This document shows positions 34,040 through 44,944 of a stretch of DNA of 64,000 nt, in pieces. Under the pieces are notes generated by a model. That model ran no database searches. It was not told the origin of the DNA and saw only the letters and a program-made list of their open reading frames with translations. Source of the DNA: Plectosphaerella cucumerina (Eukaryota > Ascomycota > Sordariomycetes > Glomerellales > Plectosphaerellaceae); assembly GCA_020746995.1 (NCBI GenBank), contig JAGPXD010000007.1:930001-994000 (forward strand), given 5' to 3'. A program made the position numbers and the translations under genes. Every line of letters begins with the position of its first letter. The stretch's first letter is position 1.

Positions 34040-35841
34040 TCACCTCCGCTCCACATATCTCGACATCCTGTTCAGCCCGGGCTGGAATGCGTCGATCACC
34101 GTCTGCCTCCTCGTCACCCGCTCCGGCCTCGGTGGCACGTACGCCACATCCATCTCCTCGTCTGTTGGCGGCGCCGTTCCGAAGAAGATGACTTGCACCT
34201 CGCCGCTCGAGTCGTAGTACTCTCCCAGCTCGGAACCGGCGATGATGCGATGGGGCACACCGATGTTGTCGATGAGGCTTTCGATCTCCTCGGGCGTGTA
34301 CGCCTTCTTCTTCTCCAGCGTCTCCTTCTTCGAATAGTCGCCCGGCCCGCTTGAGCCGTTGGGCACGTGGAAGAGAAGATCCACCCTTGCCACGGCATAG
34401 GCGTACACCACGATGATCTCGAGCATGAAGCCCGTCGTGTAGAAGACCGGCTTGGTGAACATTGGGTTCGATAGCCCCGGCCTCAGCGGGTTCGACAGCG
34501 TGTACAGCCGAATGACAGCGCCGGTGGCCACGAGAAGCGACGCAACAATCACCAGCACCGTCTTTTGTCTCAGCTGTCCGATGCCGAAAGACTCAGGCGG
34601 TGGGCCAGGGATGCCAGAAGTCGCCGCCAACATGATCAGCGGCACGACGGACAGCCATACGATCCACGAGCTGCCGACTTTCAGGGCCGTCTCGACCATG
34701 GTCAAACGGCTGTCGTTGCCGACGCTGAAGAAGCTGATGCTGAGGGCGATGACGTTCAAGACGATGATGGCTGGTACCGTCAGGACCAGGAACAGCGTGC
34801 CCTTGCTGAACACGGGGTGCCAGCCCACCATGGGCAGCATCGAACGCACGATCCTCTGGGCGAAGAAGATGTTAATGGCCATGATCACCACGGCGCTATT
34901 ACTGTCAGCTCCCTTCACATGCCTTGATTCAGGAGCACTTACCCGCCGTTGAGCGTGATCAGGGCAACGAGAATAACGCCCCTGGTGCTGACGATCGACC
35001 AGGTGATCCGGAAGATGCACGTCACCACGCGGATCATGCAGAAATCGAACATGAGATCGGAGAGGAGGAACTTGTGTCCCCGTTTGGCGTTGCGCTTGTA
35101 GATGCTGATGTGCAGAAACCCCCCGAGGGCGAAGAGGATGAGGAAGACAACTGTTATCGGCAGGTCGAGCGTCTTTGTCGGCACGCCGCCGAAGAACTGG
35201 GCCGCGGCGGGATCTTTCACCGGAGGCACCTGAGGCGGCGCATCGGTGTTTGCTTGCGCTGGGGGAATGCCAGGGATATCAGGCATTGTTGCCGGCTCGG
35301 CCACGGGGTCGGCTGCCGGCAGCATGGCATCCGTTCCTGGGCGAGTTCCGGTTGCTGGCGGGTCTGGGCGGTCCTGAGATGCTGCCGGAGCATCAGGCCT
35401 GACCTGGGATGCCGCCGGCTGAGCCAGCTGATCCGGCAACTGCGGCTGTGCCGGCGGCACCAGAGGTTGAGGTGGTTGTATTATAGGTGGCGGCTGCACC
35501 GGCGTCGGGGCAGCCGGCAGCTGTATCGTCTCTCTCAAGGTCTCCTGGACCGTGGCCGTCTGCGTAACGAAGAGGGTGAGCGGCTGCGTGACCGTCGACG
35601 GCTCCAGCGTCGTCTGGAACGTCTGCACCGTCTGCACCGTCTGGAAGACCTGGACCGTCGTCGTGAGCGTCACGCGGGCCGAGGTGAAGAACCCGTCGAC
35701 CCGGGAGACGAAATCGCCCGGCGATGTTGGGAAGAGCGACATGTTGTCGACCTGCGACGGAGTACTGGCGACGCCCCCGATTTGCGGCGGTAGGAGGTTG
35801 GGAAGCCGGAGGGCGTCGGCCAGACCGATGGTGACGGCCAT
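34040..35841 (-). CDS. Pro-rich multi-pass membrane protein, DUF3112-like
   Basis: Two exons on the minus strand, 35841-34943 and 34901-34040; 586 aa. Residues ~1-220 are hydrophilic. They contain a Thr/Val/Gln-rich repeat-like segment (VQVFQTVQTVQTFQTT), then a Pro/Ala/Gln-rich stretch (PPPIIQPPQPLVPPAQP). From ~225 about seven membrane helices follow (ITVVFLILFALGGFLHISIY, ..., FFAQRIVRSMLP, ..., MLEIIVVYAYAVARVDLLFHVP). The C-tail is basic. The membrane part resembles fungal DUF3112 proteins, sometimes annotated 'family C-like GPCR'. That functional label is not established. The intron is only 41 bp and its CTGAC branch-like motif touches the acceptor, so this junction is the weakest part of the model, although both frames meet sensibly at LNGG-NSAVVIM. 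Confidence 0.7.
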
Positions 35842-38682
35842 TTTTGTTTATTAGGTATCTCGCCCGGCGAGCTCGTAGTCGGATTTGGTTGGTTCATGCG
35901 GCCATGGCCCTGGGTACGGTGATCGTCGATGGCATAAATTGTGCCAGGATCTGCGTCAGACTGCGAGAGACTTGACAGAATCGAGAAAGGGGGGGGCGTG
36001 GGTGTGTCCTTGGGTAGAGGACGTGACCCTGAGGTCATAAGGGGGAGGCGGGAAGCACAGGGCCTGCGGGTGCCCAGACCTAGGGCTGGTAGGTCCGGCG
36101 CGGACGGCGGGTGGCCAAGACGCAGGTTGACCGGGCCGTTGCTGAAATAATGAAGAATCAGTTTCTCCCTGGACTTCCGGACTTGGGAGGAGCCTCTTCT
36201 GTGGTTCGTCGGCCAGTAATAAGAGTGGTGGTGATGGGGAGGGGTGTTCGTTTCACTCGGCCGGCCGGACGGTGGGGGAGGCCCGGAGACGGCTACATCC
36301 CACGCCCTGACAGCCTGACACGCGCTATGGGGGGACAAGTGGTGAGTGACGTCTCTTGGAGGCATATGATGGGCTGACAGCCCTTTTCATCTGGTAATTC
36401 GTCCAAGAAGTGACACACGGCAGATATCGATTTCCTCTTCAGTCGTGGTGACCACGCCGGGCCGGTGATACTGCGTCACAGCCTGATCAGAGGTTCCCAG
36501 AGCCAAGAACCTCGGGTGGCCTCTGTTCCCTGGAATGGGTGTTTAACCTTATTCTTGCTGGCCTTGATGATGGGATCTCCGAGTTTGGATGTCATGGCAT
36601 GCTATCTTGGGGGTTTGAAGGGCAGCAAAGGTCCAGAACGGTCGATGTTCGAAGCGGGAGCGAGCACCAGGCCCGGTTGAATCTAGGAGCCCGTGATCCG
36701 AGGTTTTTTTACATGTAGACAGTTCAAGAACATGGAACCCTCCGAGATGACGTGTTCGACGCTAAAAGGAGTCCTCTCGGATCCCATCTACCCGCCCCGC
36801 GGAGCGGAGGATACCCCGTCCCGCTCGGTACGACGCTGCCTCCAGGATGCTGTGCAGACACGGTCATCGTCTATGAAGCTTCGAATCAAGTAGTCCTTAT
36901 ATTGATGACGCTGGATCTCGTTCGCACCATGGTTCGGTTGGTATGATGGCAGCAATGGACTTGGACAGGCTTCCGAGCCCCTTGGCGTTGCCTCAACTGG
37001 GAGTTGACTGCCGCAGTACTTGGCTTCCGCCCACCTAGCATCGACTACCTTTCTAGGCTGTCGGCACCTCAAACACCCTCTAAACCTGTTAGTCACTAGA
37101 AAGGACTCGAGGGTTTCCGGCAAGCAGCTCGGCGCCTTGCGAGTGTCAGCTGTCCGGCTTTTCGTTCCGAGCCCTACACTTTCGCTCGGCTTGGACCCAA
37201 GATATGATCTCACTGGGGCTGCTTGCCAGATTCTTGGATTTTTCCGACACGATTTCATCTTCTTTGAGTATTTCGTGGTGCTGCCTCGGGTTGGGGGACC
37301 GATTACAAGCAGAGCCCCGGCGTAGAAGTCAACATCACGATGTGGCTTATATGATCACCCAACACATCATGACGACGAACGTGAAGCCAGCAAAAAATAG
37401 AAGAAACTGCATGTCTAATGATCTCAGCACATTTCATATGTTGATTTACTATTATGAGTATTTCACTGCATCTCTGGGTCAGAGGCGGCCCGCATCTCCC
37501 CAGGATCGTTGGATGTTGTCTCGACGGCCGCACGTGATGTCCCTTCTCGGCCGAGGCCATCCCTTCTTCACAGCCTCAACACTGGTATCGAAGCCAAAAC
37601 TCTCTTGGTACTGAAGTTCAAGTGGCCCACAGCTAAACTTTGCTAATCCTCTAACTTTTGCTGCACGATCTCTTGGCAAAGTGCCCCTGAACATCACAAC
37701 TTGGGCATCAGTGCTCAACCACTCGAGGACGAAACAACCCAAACCTCTAATGAATCCATCATTTTCTTTTCCCACTACCTTCATTTCTTCTCCCAATTTC
37801 CATCTTCTTCTGCCCTTTCCATGGAAGTCCGGAATTTCGGCGGGGGTTTTCCAGCACTCCCACCTCTTCACCCTAGGACCGTCTGGACGTTCACCCACCG
37901 GACTGGCCGGTCTGAAGAACATCTGGTATTCGCAGCAGCCCCGGCGCGATGAGGCGCAGACCCGACCGATTCTTAAGTCTCTCCCTCACGTCTTCCAGAA
38001 ACATGGCGGCCGTTCTCCCATGTTTCCGGTTTCAGCAAGCCGTGCGAGGGGTCCGAGGTCGTGTCTCCTGTCGTTTCGTCTGATATTCCGATGGACCGCT
38101 CAACTGGCCCATCAGGCCCAGCCCCAGCCTCTGGGAACACCCATCTGTCCCATCCGTCTGTGGATCATTGCATCCGACGGGATCTGCGGATTTTCCTCTA
38201 GCTTGCGAGGGCGGGAGGATCCAAGGTCCATCTCCCCTCGCAATCAGGGGCTTCCTTTGGAGCACCCCCAGCCTCGATCACATCGAGAATTGACGGATGA
38301 CGGCCCCCGGGTCTCCGCCCGTCGATTGGGAACTGGTGTCTTTGAAACGTTGCTTACCCACGCTGACTCGAAGGAATCGACGACTGCGCAGCCGCACGAG
38401 CACCCCGTCGAGTTTTGACACCTTCTTGACGTGGCCTCGGACACTCTGGTCTTCCCTAACTCCGACGGCACCCATCCCGGAGTTCGAGACAAATTTCCTC
38501 TTTAATCTTCTCCCTTCCCTTCCCTGCGCAGGTCCCGGCTGCTCCGCCAAAACACTCGCCGACTTTCCCTATCCATCTCGCGAGAGAGTCAGGCGTCGTC
38601 ACCCCCTTGTCCAGGCACCACACAACCTAGGTCTTCTCCGTTGATCCTCTCTTGACCACCAGACCCTCCCACGGATCTCATC
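35842..38682. other. Gene-free stretch, 2.8 kb
   Basis: It lies upstream of both flanking genes, which are divergently transcribed. A 245-codon plus-strand frame (37681-38418) has no domain or coding character. No RNA gene or repeat was recognised. It may hold a long leader of the regulator at 38683. Confidence 0.45.
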
Positions 38683-40676
38683 ATGGTCAACACCGGCCAC
38701 CCCAGCAGGGCCTGCAAACTATGCAGGGCGCGCCGCATCAAGTGCGACGAGACCAAGCCGACGTGCCTTAAGTGCGCGAAAGCAAAGAGAGTCTGCCCCG
38801 GCTACCGCGATTCCTTCGAGATCAACCTTCGTGATGAGACGCAGACGACAATCCGCAAGGCCAAGACGGCGGCTCTGAAAAAGGCCGTCCGCGATGGCAG
38901 ATGCATCGAGAGCGAAGAGGTCGCAGAGGCCATGCTCGGCTCCGCAGACGCAGGCGCCATCGACTGGTCTCTCGTCAACCATACCTCAGAAAACAACGCC
39001 TACGCTACGTCCTCAGCCGCCAGACTGTCAGTCTCACCAACCGTATCGACCCCGGCCATGGCGGGCATCCAGCGACGTAGGCGGGCCGCCTCGGACATCC
39101 CAGCCTCGTACATCCCCGGCATCCTCGGCCTCGAGCCCGGATGGGAACCGGTACCCAGGGGCGTCGCCATCCCCGTGGACCAGCAGGCTCTCCACTACTT
39201 CCTCGCAAACTACGTGCTCGCGCCGCCGCTGGGCGTCGGCCGCGGCGTCATGACCTTCTTCCTCCCCCTCATCGAGTCGCCTGGCTACAAGACGTCAGCC
39301 ATGAGGGCCGCCTTCCTCGCCACGTCCCTAGCCGCACTAGCTGGCCGCCCTAACTCGCGCTCACTGCGGCCTTTGGCTGAGATGTGGTACAGCAGGGCGT
39401 TGACGGAGCTCACGGCCGCGATGATGGACAAGGTAAAGTCGAGGGACAACAAGGTCCTCGCTGCCGCTATCCTGCTCGGCTTTTACGAGGGCCTCACCAG
39501 CGTCGGCGCACTCAAGGACGTATTCACTCATCTAAGCGGTGCCATCGCCCTCGTCAGGTCCCGAGGTGCTGAACTGCTCGAAACCCCCGTCGGCCTGGGG
39601 ATGTTTGAGTTCGTCCGCGTATCTGCTGTAAGTCCACACCTCCACTTCTGCTGCCTCAAGTCTGACCGGCAGATCCGCAAATACACCTTCCTCTGCGACG
39701 CAACCGCCGAGGAAGTCAACTGGTGGGTTCGCCAGGCCGTCTGCGACCGCTTCGGCCACCACGCCCTCGTCCTCAACGCCCAGACGGCCGTCCTCCGCAC
39801 CCAGGCAGACGCCCTCGTCAAGGGGCCCCGGTCCGGTGCAAAGGTCGAGCAGGTCCTCGCCCTCCTCAAGAAGATCCGCGACGTCGAGCAAGAGCTGGCC
39901 CGCTGGTTTGAGGAGACCCCCGAGAAGTGGCGCCGCTCCATCATCGGCACCTCCCCGCCCATGCCGGCGTCCGATCCGGCCCCCGACGGCGGATCGGCCC
40001 CGTCCTCCGCCACCACCGCTCCCCTCCGGCCCTCCTGGACCATACCCGGCACCTCCACCTCGCCCGGTTTCTCCCCTTCCTTCTCTTCACCCCCTCAGTC
40101 GGCTGCCCTACCGCCATCTCCCACCGAGCAGGACGCCGAGGCCACATCTTACGCCAACCTCACCGCCTTCCCCTCCAGCCCGGTCTACACATTCCCCAAC
40201 GTCTGGGCTGCGGGAAAGTACATCAACTCGCACGTCAGTCGTATCGTCCTCAATGAAGCCGCCTGCCGCTGCATCGCCTGGCTCTGCGCACCCGCCGACC
40301 ACAAGCAGATCAAAGAGTATCGCGACGCCTTCGCCGTCGGCTGCGAGCAGCTCGAGCAGGTCATCTCCTCCACTCCCTACTTCTTCGGCTGGACCGGGGA
40401 CGCACTCACCACCCCCTACTTCCCCTGCGGCACCGCCAACGTGCCCAAGGGCTTGGGATACATCTGCTGCATCTGGCCGCTGCAGTCGTGCGGCACAAGC
40501 ATTTTCGCCACGAGGCAGCAGCGTGCCTTTATCAGGGGGAGGCTCCAGGCCGTGTCCGATTTGATGGGCATTGGCCAGGCCGAAGCCTTTGCGAGGGTAC
40601 GTCTTCTCTCAACTCTTTTCTCTTTTCCTCACGCTGACCCGCCCAGTCCATCGTCGTCGGCCCGCCAGGCGCGTGA
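38683..40676 (+). CDS. Zn2Cys6 transcription factor
   Basis: Three exons: 38683-39627, 39673-40596, 40647-40676; 632 aa. The DNA-binding cluster is at ~11-38 (CKLCRARRIKC, then CLKCAKAKRVC), with spacing C2C6C6C2C6C, immediately at the N-terminus, followed by a basic linker. The middle region (~170-330) is helical, as in the fungal-specific factor domain DUF3468 (ALHYFLANYVL, AFLATSLAALAGR, LGFYEGLTS, HLSGAIALVRSRG). A Pro/Ser-rich disordered insert lies at ~425-485. It is a nuclear regulator; targets are unknown. The 45-bp intron 39628-39672 (GTAAGT...GGCAG) is stop-free and in phase, so it could be retained. Without splicing of the last intron the frame runs to 40779. It converges with the lipase gene. 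Confidence 0.85.
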
Positions 40677-40917
40677 GCACGACCGGGGGGAAGGAGTTCA
40701 CTTCATTGATACCCAGGTTAGGTCCATTATTGTAATTTCATATCATGACTCGTTTCATAAACCCTTCGTGTCCGCGTGATGCTTGCTCATTTCCATCCCC
40801 GCTCCCCGCCGGCCCCGACGCAGAATTTTTGTTTTCCTGATCTTGACTCGTGTCGATCATCATTCCCCTCCTCTCACCTTCGGGGCCCGGCCTCTTCTCT
40901 TTCCCAACCGTCCCACA

Positions 40918-42651
40918 CTACAGCCCCCACCGGGGATACACCTTGTCGCCATCCCTGATGTTCAGAGCCTGAACGTTCTGCGCGATGAAGTTGTAGCTCT
41001 CCTGCCTGAAATCGTCGTTGATCAGCTCCCCGCGGTTGTTGTAGAACTGCATCAGTTTCTTGCTCTGTCCCCACTCGGGCCAGTTCATGAAGCCACCGGT
41101 GCCCTTGTTGGGGTCAAGGTTGTACACGAAATTGGTGTAGTATGTCTGAATGCTGCGGCTGGCATAGTTGGGTAGGATACCGTAAAAGACCTGCAGCAGG
41201 TCGGCGCCGTGGAAGGTGCCGAGAATGGGCGTGCCGTAGTTGTAGCTCGCGAGGTAGGACCACGCCGGCACGCTGGGGTTCTTGGCCTTTGCGCTGTTGA
41301 GGAAGACGCGGCGCGTGAGGGTGAAGACGAGGTCGCCGAGGATGGCGGCGTTGCGCTTGAAACCCGGGTAGAGGACGTTGAAGATGCCGGTGCGGAAGGG
41401 GGAGCCCTGCGAGGGGAGAGGGGAGTACGTGTCCACGAGGGTGCGCAGCTGCGTCTTGGAGGCGCCGTGGAAGAAGAGATCCGAGAGGTAGTTCACCAGC
41501 CGGTCAGTGGTGGTGACGTTGGGCTGCATCAGGGCGAAGAGCGTGCCCTCATCCTCCTGGTTTCCGTTGATCATGGGCACAGCAGCGTACTTGCCCTGTG
41601 AGATGAGCACATCGGGGCTGTCGGTGAGGACGGTACCGTCAGGGCGCGGGAGGTATGAGAGCGCGACAGAGTGGTACGACAGGATGCCGGGCATCGTGTT
41701 GGCGGCGCGCAGGAAGGTCTCATAGGGGAGCTCGCGGAGGCACTTAAGGGTATCCGCGGCGTTGGCGCATCCGGCGCTGCGAACGACGCTGTTGTAGACG
41801 TTCTGTCCTTTGGGGGCGTCGACGGGGTCGGCCGGCACGACGCTGCCCGAGTTCATGATGGCGCCCCGGAAGAGGGCCTTGCCGTTGTACTTGTTGTTGC
41901 CGTTGTACAGGACCATCTGGTCCAGCACCGAAATGGCGCCCGCCGACTCGCCCCAGATGGTGACCTTGTCGGGGTCGCCGCCGTAGGCCGCGATGTTGTC
42001 AGCCACCCACTCGAGGCCCATGCGCTGGTCGAGCAGGCCGAGGTTGGACGAGCCGTCGGCGAGGATCTCCTTGCCAGGCATGAAGCCGAAGCCGCCGACA
42101 CGGTAGTTGACGGCGACGAAGACGAAGGGCTGGCTGAGGTCGATGCTGTTGAGGACCAGGGGCGAGCCATCGTACATGGCCGTCGAGCCGAGCTGGAAGC
42201 CGCCGCCGAAGATCCAGAAAAGGACGGGCAGCTTGGCACCGGCCTTTGTACCGGCAGGACGCTGCACATTGATGGTGAGGCAGTCTTCCTGGCCATTGAC
42301 TGCCTGTAGGATAGGCAGAGTCAGGACGTGGCCGAGGGCGTCGAAGATGGCATTCTCCGAGTCGGTGGAGAGGAACATCTGGGGGCAGGCGGCGGCGATG
42401 CCCGTGGCGTCAAAGGACGACAGCGTTCGGTTGAGGCGCACGGGAGGTCGGAGACGGAGCGGGCCGACAGGGGGTTCGGCAAAGGGGACGCCGGCGAAGG
42501 TCTCGACGCCGAGAAGAGACCGTCCGACGATGCTGCCGGCCGGGGTGTCGACGGTGACCTTGACCAGCCTCTTGTCGAGGGCGGTGGCAGGGGCGGCCGA
42601 GGCCAGGTTCAGCAGGCCAGCGAGGGCCAGGGCACCAGAGAAGAACCTCAT
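40918..42651 (-). CDS. Secreted type-B carboxylesterase/lipase
   Basis: Single exon, 577 aa. A signal peptide (~1-19, ending NLASA) is followed by a short pro-piece ending at LDKR, a likely Kex2 site. It has a carboxylesterase/cholinesterase fold like Candida/Geotrichum lipases. GVETFAGVPFAEPPVG is near the N-terminus, EDCLTINV is signature 2, FGGGFQLGS forms the oxyanion hole, the catalytic Ser lies in GESAGA, the Glu in NQEDEGT and the His in FHGADLL. It hydrolyses ester bonds of lipids or other esters outside the cell; chain-length preference is not readable. Length matches secreted fungal lipases (540-580 aa). The start gives a proper signal peptide. Confidence 0.92.
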   Translation of the reverse strand: MRFFSGALALAGLLNLASAAPATALDKRLVKVTVDTPAGSIVGRSLLGVETFAGVPFAEPPVGPLRLRPPVRLNRTLSSFDATGIAAACPQMFLSTDSENAIFDALGHVLTLPILQAVNGQEDCLTINVQRPAGTKAGAKLPVLFWIFGGGFQLGSTAMYDGSPLVLNSIDLSQPFVFVAVNYRVGGFGFMPGKEILADGSSNLGLLDQRMGLEWVADNIAAYGGDPDKVTIWGESAGAISVLDQMVLYNGNNKYNGKALFRGAIMNSGSVVPADPVDAPKGQNVYNSVVRSAGCANAADTLKCLRELPYETFLRAANTMPGILSYHSVALSYLPRPDGTVLTDSPDVLISQGKYAAVPMINGNQEDEGTLFALMQPNVTTTDRLVNYLSDLFFHGASKTQLRTLVDTYSPLPSQGSPFRTGIFNVLYPGFKRNAAILGDLVFTLTRRVFLNSAKAKNPSVPAWSYLASYNYGTPILGTFHGADLLQVFYGILPNYASRSIQTYYTNFVYNLDPNKGTGGFMNWPEWGQSKKLMQFYNNRGELINDDFRQESYNFIAQNVQALNIRDGDKVYPRWGL

Positions 42652-44944
42652 CTTGAAGCAGTGGGGTTTTCGAGATGCTTGGAGCGGTGGGGGGCAAGTA
42701 CAAGGGAGAAGGCCGGGGAAGTTGACCAGAGGCAGTAGCTCACAGTGAAGTGGCCAGAGGTGATCAACAGCGTGTAGATGCTGGTGTGCCCTTGAACAAC
42801 AAGAGGGATGCGTGCAATCGACGCGGGGAACCTGTCCGTTTAATAGTCGCCCTGATCGTGAGCTCCAGCAGCTTACAGCTACAGCTCAACAAAATAGTTC
42901 CAGAGCTCCAAGCTCCATCGCACAGAACCCCAGTCGACCCCAGAGATCGTCACCTGCCGATCAGAATCAGGCACGGGCGCGCGGAGGGTGGGCAGGCAAA
43001 CACCGTCTTTTTTCGCGAGACTATTGCCAGCCAAGGTCCACTAGCCAGGGTCGTCGACGCTCCAAGAAGAAGTTGCGCCGAGCGAGGGCGGGTACGGGAA
43101 TATCAACGAGAGACTCAGAGGAGTCAGGAAACGGGGCCAGCTTGGTCCCGGCACTGGGCCTGCCCCAGTCGATTGCTCACACGTGCCGTGGAAGACGTCG
43201 AACGCCGGCAAGGGTGGACCCGGCTGTTGGATGGAGCGTGCTTTGCATTTCCCCACGGGGCAGAAGGGCGCGAAGCACGGGCGGAGTGTCTGGAAGAGGG
43301 CGGGCGGCCCGGAGGGCAGGGAGAGCAAAATGCAACGCCATATGGCGGGCAGCGGTCGACGTCGTACGGCATGCGCGTCCGCTGACCTCGAGATCGCGGG
43401 GTGGGAAAGGTAAACGGCACGGATACACGGAAGGGGCCTCGAGAAAGCATGTGAAAGAAACGAAACATCAAGGTTTCCTCCTCAGCCTCGAGAAGCAAGG
43501 GTGGTAAGCCGAGGCAGCCCAGCGAGTGCCGGACGCAGGCGACCGACTCTAGGCCAGGAACTCTACGGAAGAGCTCGTCGATGAGAGGCCGGAGGCGCTG
43601 CGAGCTAGAGCTACCTGTAGGCCAGGCGGTGACTGAACGGACGAACGTTGGAGAAGGTGTGGGTGGGGGATATGGGATGGCGGGATGGCGGGAGGGGGGG
43701 AGAGGCGATGGAGGGGCTCGTATGCAAGGCAAGGTCATCCGGTCACCGCTGGGGCCTTGTTCATGACAACCTATGCGAGGCCGGGCACCAATCTAGCCTG
43801 GCCGCTGTTCGGATGCGACGGCGCGGCTTGCGAGACCGAGTGAGCGGCTGGGTACGGGGAGAAGGTATCCCAATAAAGTAACCTGCGAGCTGACGACATG
43901 GAAAGCCAGAGCCTTGGGCGCCACACCGCTGGGCAAGGCCTCAAGGGGGGTAAGGGGGACACGAATTTGCTTGTGATCAATGCACAATCTTGCTCAGAGC
44001 GCCCGCGGCGTGTCCTCGTGGGGGTTGCGCCGTAAAACAAACACTCGTCTTGGGAGGGCTGGGGAAAACTCGGAGGCGGAGCCGATGGGCGGAAGCGCTG
44101 GGCGCTGCTGAACACGGTGACAGCCGGGGACGATCGTTGCTTTTGCGGGGTAAACCCCAGTCGATGCAACGGCTTGGAGTGCGGGTGACCACGAGGGCCG
44201 GGCGGAGAACAGCCTGCATTCAGGTACGAGCTCCGAAAGGGGGGGACGCCAGTGAGGGCAGCCCAGCGGCCTGCCTTGCCTGTCAGCCTGTGTCTCTGAA
44301 CTTGGGCGTCTTTGAGCGGACGAGGGGTCCGAATCTGGGAATCTGTTCGTGTCGCTGCAGCTGTGCGTCCAACTGATCGTCATGCGCCGGGACTTTGGAA
44401 GAGCCCGAGAATTGTATGTACATTGCGACATTGCATTCGAAGCAGCAGCCTTGCATGCTGGGCGCTAAGTGTGAGTGTCAGCTCTGTCTCTGTCAGGATG
44501 TCACCACGCGATGGCCTCACCCTTCCCCATGGATGCCGTTCGCCCGGGGTCATGTCTCACAGCGTATCAAATGTCCCGGACCGGGCTGAAAGGTAATGCT
44601 CATGTAAATTCGTCAGGTACCAAAAAAGTAAACGCCATCTCGTAAGCTCCCCCGAATGCCACCCACCCATCCCAAAAGTCAAAGCCACTGTGACAGGAAC
44701 GCCGCTGCCCACGTCAGTCTCAGCTGACGATGCCTCTCTTGACATGTGAATCTGAATATCAGTATCCCTCAAACTCCATTTCGGCCTCTGCAGCCGATGC
44801 ATGCGGGTCGTCTAGCCTCTTTCCATCCGTAACGCCTGGCCTCCGTTCCGTGTTGAGAATGCCGCTGTGTAAGATCATGATGCTTGGTCGTGGAAGACAC
44901 TTCAAAAGTGTGGAAGAAAACGAAGAGCAGAGACAAAACTGCCA
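42652..44944. other. Gene-free stretch, 2.3 kb
   Basis: Upstream of the lipase gene and downstream of the unrecognised gene at 44945. Purine-rich and pyrimidine-rich tracts occur (for example G-rich around 43660-43710). Frames of up to ~230 codons are chance-like. No RNA gene or transposon recognised. Confidence 0.45.

Noticed and set aside
37681..38418. 245-codon plus frame upstream of the Zn2Cys6 gene
   Set aside because: Low-information Pro/Ser/Arg sequence without domain. It overlaps the probable leader of the regulator.
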